A DNA stretch of 64,000 nucleotides. Source: CAIVAT01 sp964355945 (GTDB taxonomy: Bacteria; Bacteroidota; Bacteroidia; Bacteroidales; FEN-979). Made by a program: the position numbers and the translations under genes. The notes under the pieces were generated by a model. It saw nothing but the letters and a program-made list of their open reading frames with translations, did no database searches and was not told where the DNA came from. The DNA is taken from positions 44,186-108,185 of the forward strand of contig CAYHGE010000003.1 of the NCBI GenBank assembly GCA_964355945.1, read 5' to 3'. Shown here piece by piece: positions 7,549 to 14,348 of the stretch; position 1 is the stretch's first letter; each line of letters starts with the position of its first letter.

Positions 7549-9648
7549 ATGAAGTCACTTTTTGTAAGAGAAACACGTAAAAGTCTTATCAACATCCTCC
7601 TTTTATTTTCGATGTGCGCACTCTTCATGAACCTGGGTTCTGTATCGGCTCAGGTAAAAACAGTAACCTTTTATGCTGATCCATCCGCAGTTCCTCCTGA
7701 TTTGCCAATTACAATACGACACCTGACCGCCAATATCAAATTCCAGCCGGAGAAAAACCTGGTAATTGGAACTGCTGAATTCACCTTTTTTCCGAAACGT
7801 TATCAGGTTGATTCCATTGTATTTTCCACTCCTGACCACATTGTGTCGTCAGTGAAAATAAACGACAGGGAAGTTGAATTTCGTCAATCCGGAAATAACC
7901 TTGTGATTGCACCGGGGGCATCCATTCCGCAGCCTTTGCTCATCGAACCCGATGCACCGTCCGAATCAAAGATACAAATTGCCTATACTGCAACGCCAAA
8001 TTCGGGCCTCATCTATTTCATTGGCTGGAAGCCTGAAGAGGAAGGGAAGCGCAAACAGATATGGGCGCACCGGCCGAATGGCTGGCTTCCTTACATGGAT
8101 GGACGAATCACGGTGGATATGTTCGTTACCTTCGACAGTACATACAACGTCTTTTCCAATGGCGAGCGTATCGCAGTAAAGGCAAACACAGATGGGACCA
8201 AAACCTGGCATTATGCCATGAAGAAAGACCACCCGTTTTTCTCTACTGCACTGGTTATTGGTGATTATGACTTTAAGAGTGCCAAAACATCACAGGGAGT
8301 GCCACTTGAGTTCTGGTATTATGCGGATATGCCTGATCGGGTTGGAACTACCTATATGTACACCGAGCGGATGTTCGATTTCCTTGAAACTGAACTCGGA
8401 TTCAAATATCCTTACCCGGTTTACAGGGAGGCCCCGGTGATCGATTACATGTATGGTGCCATGGAAACCACTACGAGCACTGTGTTCGGCGACTACATGC
8501 AGATAAACCCCAGGGCCTGGTGGCAGCGAAATTACGTCAATGTGAATGTGCATGAGCTTGCACATCAGTGGTTCGGGAATTGTGTATCTCATTTTGTCAA
8601 TCGNNNNNNNNNNNNNNNNNNNNNNNNNNNNNNNNNNNNNNNNNNNNNNNNNNNNNNNNNNNNNNNNNNNNNNNNNNNNNNNNNNNNNNNNNNNNNNNNN
8701 NNNAAAGATTCTGTTGCTGACGATTCAGCCGGAAACAGGTCAACGCTGTTTAAGGTATGGCAGGTTCAGAAAGTCAATGAGGTAAACGGGCTCTTCAGGA
8801 TGCCGGTCGAATTTGAAGTGCATTATGCTGATGGTTCAATGAACCACTTGAAAACCTGGATAGAAAAGCAATATACAGAAATATCCGTCCCGAACCCTCG
8901 AAAGAAACAAATAGCCTTTTTATTGTTTGATCCCAACCGGAAGATACTCAAAAAGGTGACATTTTCCCAGCCATCTGAGAGACTCATCACCCAGTCACAA
9001 AAAGCGGAGAATATGATCGATCGTTATGATGCCTGGGTAGCATTGCGAACGGAACCAGTCTCAAAAAAATCGGAATTCCTGATGACTTCCTTCCGAAGGG
9101 AGACATTCTGGCTGGTCAGATCCGAAATCCTTCACCAACTTGCTCCGGATCAATCACCTGAAGCAGTAGAACTGTTCAGGCAGGCACTGAATGACAAGGA
9201 TGCCAATGTTCGAAAAACTGCACTTCTGGTGCTAAATCCTGTTCCCGACTTGCTTCAGAGTACAGTGGAACGGTTGCTGTATGACTCAAGTTATCTGAAC
9301 GTTCAATTTGCACTGGAAGCGCTATGTGGATCATTCCCGAAAAACCTGGAATATTACCTTGATATTACCCGCGACATGGATGGCTGGCGCGGAAAGAACA
9401 TCAGGATGTCCTGGCTTGAAATTGCCATCAGAAACGGGAAACGGGAGTATCTTCCTGAGATGATCGCTTACTGTGGTCCGAAATATGAATTCGAAACCCG
9501 CATGAACGCCTTCACTGCCTTAAAGAGGCTTAAGTATACTTCGCCTGAAGTTTCAAGATACGCCCGGGATGCAAGTAAACACTGGAATAACAAGTTGAGT
9601 GGTGTTGCCAGAGAATATGTGAAATTTAGCGAACAGATTAGCCAGTAA
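7549..9648 (+). CDS. M1-family metallo-aminopeptidase, interrupted by an assembly gap
   Basis: A signal peptide (about 1-35) is followed by an N-terminal beta domain, a GAME exopeptidase motif (about 303-306, followed by T where GXMEN proteins have N), and the zinc site HELAHQW (H335, E336, H339). The 100-N gap starts just after it, so the third zinc ligand (a Glu about 19 residues on) and the NEG motif are not visible. After the gap come a beta-sandwich and helical HEAT-like C-terminal domain. About 150-170 residues of catalytic domain are missing, more than 100 N can hold, so the in-frame reading across the gap is accidental and the real gene is longer. It is a probable periplasmic or secreted peptidase, 3 nt before the MFS gene. 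Confidence 0.87.
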   Translation: MKSLFVRETRKSLINILLLFSMCALFMNLGSVSAQVKTVTFYADPSAVPPDLPITIRHLTANIKFQPEKNLVIGTAEFTFFPKRYQVDSIVFSTPDHIVSSVKINDREVEFRQSGNNLVIAPGASIPQPLLIEPDAPSESKIQIAYTATPNSGLIYFIGWKPEEEGKRKQIWAHRPNGWLPYMDGRITVDMFVTFDSTYNVFSNGERIAVKANTDGTKTWHYAMKKDHPFFSTALVIGDYDFKSAKTSQGVPLEFWYYADMPDRVGTTYMYTERMFDFLETELGFKYPYPVYREAPVIDYMYGAMETTTSTVFGDYMQINPRAWWQRNYVNVNVHELAHQWFGNCVSHFVNXXXXXXXXXXXXXXXXXXXXXXXXXXXXXXXXXXKDSVADDSAGNRSTLFKVWQVQKVNEVNGLFRMPVEFEVHYADGSMNHLKTWIEKQYTEISVPNPRKKQIAFLLFDPNRKILKKVTFSQPSERLITQSQKAENMIDRYDAWVALRTEPVSKKSEFLMTSFRRETFWLVRSEILHQLAPDQSPEAVELFRQALNDKDANVRKTALLVLNPVPDLLQSTVERLLYDSSYLNVQFALEALCGSFPKNLEYYLDITRDMDGWRGKNIRMSWLEIAIRNGKREYLPEMIAYCGPKYEFETRMNAFTALKRLKYTSPEVSRYARDASKHWNNKLSGVAREYVKFSEQISQ
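8604..8703. other. Scaffold gap, 100 N
   Basis: There are exactly 100 undetermined bases inside the M1 peptidase gene. The uniform length (three such gaps) indicates a placeholder rather than a measured gap. Confidence 0.99.
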
Positions 9649-9650
9649 GT

Positions 9651-10375
9651 ATGAAGCAAAAAATACTCACCCGGACTGTTCTGGTTGTCTCCTTTGTAAG
9701 TCTTTTCACCGATGTTGCAAGTGAAATGCTTTATCCGGTGATGCCGGTTTACCTTAAATCAATCGGTTTTTCCATACTCCTGATCGGCATCCTGGAAGGG
9801 GTTGCCGAGGCTACTGCCGGATTAAGCAAGGGCTATTTCGGCAATTTATCTGATCTTACGGGGAAACGAGTGCCATTTGTAAGAGCTGGCTACATGTTAA
9901 GTGCCATATCAAAACCGATGATGGCCCTGTTTGTATTTCCTGTCTGGATTTTCTTTGCCCGTACAATCGACCGGTTTGGCAAGGGAATCCGCACCAGCGC
10001 CCGCGATGCCATGTTGAGTGATGAAACCACACCGGAACATAAAGGGAAGGTTTTCGGTTTTCATCGGTCCATGGATACCATTGGTGCCGCAATAGGACCG
10101 ATACTCGCCCTTGTTTTCCTATGGCTTTACCCGGGTCAGTACAAATGGATGTTCTTCATTGCATTCTTTCCGGGCCTCATTGCAATTGCATTGACGTTCC
10201 TTTTAAAGGATAAAACTGCTCCCCCGGCGAATAGCTCTCCCAAAAAGGTTGGATTTTTCGCCTACTTCAGGTACTGGGGTAAATCATCTCCCGGGTTCCG
10301 TCTGCTGGTTATCGGCTTGCTGGCATTTACCCTCTTTAACAGCTCCGACGCGTTTCTGCTTCTTGCCTTGAAGGA
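9651..10375 (+). CDS. Major facilitator superfamily transporter, 5' part
   Basis: This is the first 241 residues of an MFS permease, cut by the second assembly gap. About seven membrane helices are visible. The early DVASEMLYPVMPVYL motif and the GKGIRTSARDAMLS motif (about 117-130) mark an MFS subgroup often annotated as putative multidrug or sugar-phosphate-type transporters. The second half is lost. The few codons after the gap (10476-10508) that would complete a frame are not MFS-like. The ATG follows the M1 peptidase stop by 2 nt, so the two are probably co-transcribed. Substrate is unknown. Confidence 0.85.
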
Positions 10376-10475
10376 NNNNNNNNNNNNNNNNNNNNNNNNN
10401 NNNNNNNNNNNNNNNNNNNNNNNNNNNNNNNNNNNNNNNNNNNNNNNNNNNNNNNNNNNNNNNNNNNNNNNNNNN
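10376..10475. other. Scaffold gap, 100 N
   Basis: There are exactly 100 undetermined bases. The gap hides the 3' half of the MFS gene (about 500 nt expected), so its true size is probably larger than shown. Confidence 0.99.
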
Positions 10476-10482
10476 ATAGTAT

Positions 10483-11421
10483 TTAGGGGTTATGCGGCCC
10501 TTTTTTAACGATATACCCTGGACGGTTCTTTACCTCCTCGTATATCCTCCAGATGTATTCTGCAATAATTCCAAGAGAGAAGAGGATCAACCCTGAAAAG
10601 AAGGAAAGGATGATTACGGTGGATGTCCAGCCCGGCAGTCGTTCTCCCCAGAACTGCGGGTTCCCGAAAATGGCGAGGTAAGCGTAAAATACAATCAATC
10701 CAAACGCCACGAGTGCAAAAATCAGCCCCATCCTTGTGATCATTTTAATCGGCCACGTTGAACAGGAGAAAAAAGTATCCTTAAACAACCGAATTTTCTT
10801 TTTCAGGGTCCAGCGCGATTTGGTGTTCAGACTTTTTGTCCGCTCATAAGGGTAATAGTAAGGTGAAAACCCAAGCCGGAGGATCTCGGTAATGAGTGAC
10901 GTATTGATCGGATGTATCCTGGTGTTGATGATGTCGATAATTTCACGGTCAATAAACATGGAATCAGCTCCGCCAGGGGGAAATTTAACATCAGAAAGGG
11001 CGTTGATTATCTGATAATATGAGTTTGCAAACAAATTATTAAAGAAACCATCGCTCCGCTTTAACCTGTATGGAATGATGACCTTCTGGCCTGATTGCCA
11101 AAGCCTGTACATCTCAACAATGATCTCATAAGGCTGCTGTTCGTCGTCAGGAACACTCATTGCACAACCTCCTGTACAAACTGATAATCCGGCAAAAATG
11201 CTGTAGTGGGAGGTGTAATTTCTACTGAGTTGATAGGCCTTGACATTCTGGTTTTCGGCAGCCAGTTTCAGTGCTAAATCATACGAGTTGTCAGTTGATC
11301 CATCATCAATAACAATAAATTCAAAGGGAATCGCATGCCCGTTTAATATGGCCGACAATTTCTGAAAAACAACCGATATCCTTGTACCGCTATAATAAGA
11401 CAGGCATATGATGCTTAACAT
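10483..11421 (-). CDS. GtrB/DPM-type family 2 glycosyltransferase with C-terminal membrane helices
   Basis: This 312-residue GT2 enzyme has an N-terminal GT-A fold with VIDDGSTDNS near residue 40 and SVPDDEQQP as the metal-binding region. Two long hydrophobic helices (about 230-300) anchor it in the membrane. This layout is typical of enzymes that move a sugar from a nucleotide donor to polyprenyl phosphate. It overlaps a GtrA-family flippase gene by 7 nt, the usual GtrA-GtrB pairing, so it likely makes a polyprenyl-phosphate sugar on the cytoplasmic side. The sugar is unknown; the adjacent Fdt-type genes suggest a local amino-deoxy sugar pathway but do not prove it is the substrate. Confidence 0.88.
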   Translation of the reverse strand: MLSIICLSYYSGTRISVVFQKLSAILNGHAIPFEFIVIDDGSTDNSYDLALKLAAENQNVKAYQLSRNYTSHYSIFAGLSVCTGGCAMSVPDDEQQPYEIIVEMYRLWQSGQKVIIPYRLKRSDGFFNNLFANSYYQIINALSDVKFPPGGADSMFIDREIIDIINTRIHPINTSLITEILRLGFSPYYYPYERTKSLNTKSRWTLKKKIRLFKDTFFSCSTWPIKMITRMGLIFALVAFGLIVFYAYLAIFGNPQFWGERLPGWTSTVIILSFFSGLILFSLGIIAEYIWRIYEEVKNRPGYIVKKGPHNP

Positions 11422-11816
11422 GGCTTTTCTGGTTTTAAAAAATAATATGATAAGGTGAAATTGGACAACAAGGTAAAAGGGATTACCAGATAGGGAAGGA
11501 CCCAGTTCTCAAATGGCAGTATTCTTCTGAACAACCATAATAAAATTGTACCCAGAACAAGTCCGACACCGTAAACAAAAAAATAGACAACCAGGTTTCG
11601 CAGGTTGGAACCCGTTTTAAAGATCAGCTTTGAGTTTAAAAAGAAAGAAATAACAATCGTGGCTCCATAAACAAGGATGTAGGTAGCCAGCAGTGGCGTA
11701 GAAAACTCCTTCAGCAGAATATAGGTGATCAACAGTGAAAGTAGTGTAACGATTAAGCCAACAATGCTGAAGCCGGCAAATTTTCTTATCAGGCTGTTTA
11801 TCTTGCTAATACGCAT
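11415..11816 (-). CDS. GtrA-family membrane protein (probable polyprenyl-phosphate-sugar flippase)
   Basis: This 133-residue protein has four predicted membrane helices and the GtrA pattern: a short basic N-terminus, KFAGFSIVG at the first helix, and SFFLNSKLIFK after the second. GtrA proteins are believed to flip polyprenyl-phosphate-linked sugars across the inner membrane. It is coupled by overlaps to the GT2 gene downstream (7 nt) and the aminotransferase upstream (11 nt). Flipping is inferred from family and from the GT2 neighbour. Confidence 0.87.
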   Translation of the reverse strand: MRISKINSLIRKFAGFSIVGLIVTLLSLLITYILLKEFSTPLLATYILVYGATIVISFFLNSKLIFKTGSNLRNLVVYFFVYGVGLVLGTILLWLFRRILPFENWVLPYLVIPFTLLSNFTLSYYFLKPEKPC

Positions 11817-12924
11817 TGAGTGCTTCCGTTATTCTGCAAACTTCTTCATCTCTCAGGATCGGTGAAATAGGGATTGAAAGTACTTCCCGATGAATTTTTT
11901 CAGTAATCGGGAATGAAAGTGAATTCCAGTCAGGGTATGCAGATTGTTTATGGGGTGGTATCGGATAGTGAATCAATGTTTGAATACCTTTCCCGGTCAG
12001 GTATTTCTGTAAGCGGTCTCTCTCTGCGGTGCGGATAACATAAAGATGCCAGATATGTCCTTCGAAAGCAAAAATTTTCACGCCCGGACCCTGGATTCCG
12101 GGCAAAATAATTTTTGAATTTTTAATGTTCGCTGAATAAAACTGAGCAACCTCCCTGCGACGCTTGTTGTCCTTGTCAAGGTGTTTGAGTTTAACATTAA
12201 GCACGGCTGCCTGGATCTCATCAAGTCGTGAATTCAATCCCTGAAATTCATTGACATACTTTTGCTTCGATCCGTAATTTCCCAGGGCCCTGATCACAGA
12301 ACTAAGCTGATCATCATTGGTTGTTACTGCACCGGCATCTCCAAGGGCGCCAAGATTTTTCCCGGGGTAAAAACTATGACCCGCTGCATGACCCAAAGAA
12401 CCGGTTCGTTTTGTATGATCGTAACACCCCTGCGCCTGCGCATTGTCTTCAATTATTCTCAGGTCGTATTTTTCAGCCAGACGGTTGATTTCCGGGTGCA
12501 TGGCACATTGCCCGTAAAGGTGAACAATCATGATCCCCTTCGTTCTGCCAGTGATTTTTGCCTCGATGAGAAAAGGGTCAATGTTGAATGTGCTGATGTC
12601 CGGTTCAACAAAAACAGGTTTCAGCCGGTTCTCGGTAATAGCAAGCATGGAAGCAATATAGGTGTTGGCCGGAACGATGATTTCATCACCCTCCTTCATG
12701 AAGCCAATTTCCATGTAGGCCCTTAATATCAAACGCAGGGCATCCAGTCCGTTGGCAACACCAATACAGTGACGGGTGCCGATATAAGCTGCATATTCCT
12801 CTTCAAAGGTTTTGACTTCCTGCCCAAGTAAATACCAACCTGATTTCACGACACGGTTAATGGCTTGTGTGAGTTCAGGATCGAATGTAGCATTGATGGC
12901 TTTGAGGTCGAGGAATTTTATCAT
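11806..12924 (-). CDS. DegT/DnrJ/EryC1-family PLP aminotransferase, probably FdtB/QdtB-like sugar 3-aminotransferase
   Basis: This 372-residue fold-type I aminotransferase acts on nucleotide sugars. It shows GVANGLDALRLIL (about 60), VPANTYIAS, IIEDNAQAQG, and the PLP lysine in SFYPGKNLGALGDAGA (about 185-200), followed by NSRLDEIQAA. The YPGKNLGALGDAGA form is typical of enzymes aminating C3 of dTDP-keto-6-deoxyhexoses. With the FdtA-type isomerases and acetyltransferase just upstream, it fits a pathway to a dTDP-3-acetamido-3,6-dideoxyhexose. RmlA and RmlB, which would supply the precursor, are not in the window. It starts 35 nt after the acetyltransferase stop. Confidence 0.88.
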   Translation of the reverse strand: MIKFLDLKAINATFDPELTQAINRVVKSGWYLLGQEVKTFEEEYAAYIGTRHCIGVANGLDALRLILRAYMEIGFMKEGDEIIVPANTYIASMLAITENRLKPVFVEPDISTFNIDPFLIEAKITGRTKGIMIVHLYGQCAMHPEINRLAEKYDLRIIEDNAQAQGCYDHTKRTGSLGHAAGHSFYPGKNLGALGDAGAVTTNDDQLSSVIRALGNYGSKQKYVNEFQGLNSRLDEIQAAVLNVKLKHLDKDNKRRREVAQFYSANIKNSKIILPGIQGPGVKIFAFEGHIWHLYVIRTAERDRLQKYLTGKGIQTLIHYPIPPHKQSAYPDWNSLSFPITEKIHREVLSIPISPILRDEEVCRITEALNAY

Positions 12925-12959
12925 AGTGCAGCAGGTTGGTCTTTGCCGTATTTGTTATT

Positions 12960-13499
12960 TTACTTAATACAGGGCTTTCCATGGATCAGGATATATTGGT
13001 TCCCTCGTCTGTCTTTCAGATCCATTGTGAGGATCTCCTTCCCGTCGTCAATATATCCTTTTTGCACCGCAGGATTTCCATACCAGACTGTATATGCTGG
13101 AACACTTCTTGTTACCATGGACCCGGCACCAATGAGTGACTTTGTTCCAATTGTAATTCCTGCCATAATCGTTGAATTGGCTCCGATCGATGCCCCTTCA
13201 CCTATATTAGTTTGTATGAATGACTGAGGACGGACTTGTGATCTGGGAATCAGGTCATTAATGAAGGTGACATTGGGCCCGATAAAAACATTGTTGTCAA
13301 TTCTCAAGCCATCCCAAATCTGAACACCAGGTTTGATTGTAACATTGTTCCCGATTATCACATCATTCTCAATGAATACATGACAATTGATGTTGCAATC
13401 GGTGCCGATCACCGCCCCTTCGAGCACGACACAAAATTGCCAGATTTTTGTCCCCTGGCCAATTTTTGAGGTCTGAACATCTGCCAGTTTATGAATCAT
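12960..13499 (-). CDS. Left-handed beta-helix sugar O/N-acetyltransferase (FdtC/QdtC-like)
   Basis: This 179-residue protein is built from hexapeptide repeats ([LIV]-G-x-x-x-x) over about residues 8-145, forming a left-handed beta-helix with acetyl-CoA as donor. The VTFINDLIPRSQ loop (about 75-86) resembles the catalytic loop of FdtC/WlbB-type sugar N-acetyltransferases. It overlaps the stop of the upstream FdtA-like gene by 4 nt (ATGA). In context it should acetylate the 3-amino group made by the adjacent aminotransferase. A related acyltransferase using another acyl donor is possible. Confidence 0.86.
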   Translation of the reverse strand: MIHKLADVQTSKIGQGTKIWQFCVVLEGAVIGTDCNINCHVFIENDVIIGNNVTIKPGVQIWDGLRIDNNVFIGPNVTFINDLIPRSQVRPQSFIQTNIGEGASIGANSTIMAGITIGTKSLIGAGSMVTRSVPAYTVWYGNPAVQKGYIDDGKEILTMDLKDRRGNQYILIHGKPCIK

Positions 13500-13918
13500 A
13501 ATTCCTTTTTTTTCAAAGCAAGAAAATCAGCGTAATCTCTTATATAATCATCTTCCCTGTACTTTTCAGACGTCAGAACCAAACACACTGTGCCGGATGC
13601 AAATCCCTTTTCTGCAGCCCAGATGCCGGGAGGGATATGGAGTCCAAAGTACGGCCGGTTTAACATTACGGTTCGTTTAACAAGGCCGTCATCTAATTCT
13701 ATTTCGAAGCTGCCGCTTGCCGCAATGAGAAACTGATGACATTGCCGGTGAGCATGCGCACCACGGTCCTCACCTCCCGGAATGTCGTAAATATAAAAAA
13801 TTCGCTTTACAGCAAATGGGATTTCTGCAGAGTTTGTTACCGGTGTGATATTACCTGCCCTGTTTTTAATACTGGCCAATGTAATAATACTGCAATCATA
13901 TACTGATGGCCTTGTCAT
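13496..13918 (-). CDS. FdtA/WxcM-type dTDP-4-keto-6-deoxyhexose 3,4-ketoisomerase (intact histidine pair)
   Basis: This 140-residue cupin resembles FdtA/QdtA, which move the keto group of dTDP-4-keto-6-deoxyglucose from C4 to C3. The active-site pair is present as RGAHAHR (H55, H57), followed by an SGSFEIELDDG strand and LNRPYFGLHIPPGIW. Start and stop overlap both neighbours by 4 nt (ATGA junctions), so it is tightly coupled to its paralogue upstream and to the acetyltransferase downstream. C3/C4 epimer outcome (glucose or galactose series) cannot be told from the sequence. Confidence 0.86.
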   Translation of the reverse strand: MTRPSVYDCSIITLASIKNRAGNITPVTNSAEIPFAVKRIFYIYDIPGGEDRGAHAHRQCHQFLIAASGSFEIELDDGLVKRTVMLNRPYFGLHIPPGIWAAEKGFASGTVCLVLTSEKYREDDYIRDYADFLALKKKEL

Positions 13919-14313
13919 GATTTTCTGAAATTTAAAAATTCCTGGTAATCACGAATATAGTCCTGCTCATTAAATGAGGTTGAGCTTATCACCAAAGCCA
14001 GGGAATTGGTGGAAAAATTCTGCATCCGCCGCCACAATCCCGGTGGTAAATAGAGGCCATAATATGACCTGTTAAGCGAAAAAATCTGTTTTCCGGAGCC
14101 ATCGTCAACCTCCACATCAAAACTGCCTGACAGGGCGATAATCAGTTCCTGCTGAATTTTAAATGCATGGCCTCCCCTGACTTGTCCGCCCGGCACATCA
14201 TAAATCCAGTAAACCCGTTCAATGGTAAACGGAATGTGCTTTTCTTCCTCTATGAACGAGAGGTTTCCCCTGGGGTCTTCAATTTTAGGAAGTTGTACAA
14301 TCCTGGGTTGCAT
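13915..14313 (-). CDS. FdtA/WxcM-type cupin paralogue with altered active-site pair (HAF)
   Basis: This 132-residue protein is a close paralogue of the next gene and shares IYDVPGG, RGGHAFK, SGSFDVEVDDG and LNRSYYGLYLPPGLW. In its own numbering the first histidine is H49 but the second position is F51 instead of His. In characterised FdtA both His residues are in the active site. Either this copy has a different specificity, or it is a non-catalytic subunit pairing with the intact paralogue. It starts the Fdt-type group 35 nt after the YfhO-like gene. Confidence 0.82.
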   Translation of the reverse strand: MQPRIVQLPKIEDPRGNLSFIEEEKHIPFTIERVYWIYDVPGGQVRGGHAFKIQQELIIALSGSFDVEVDDGSGKQIFSLNRSYYGLYLPPGLWRRMQNFSTNSLALVISSTSFNEQDYIRDYQEFLNFRKS

Positions 14314-14348
14314 TTATTGCTGATTAGTCATGTTTTGCCAAAGGTAAA

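Noticed and set aside
10476..10508. Continuation of the MFS reading frame after the second gap
   Set aside because: The eleven codons after 100 N are not MFS-like and overlap the end of the GT2 gene; the frame across the placeholder is arbitrary.
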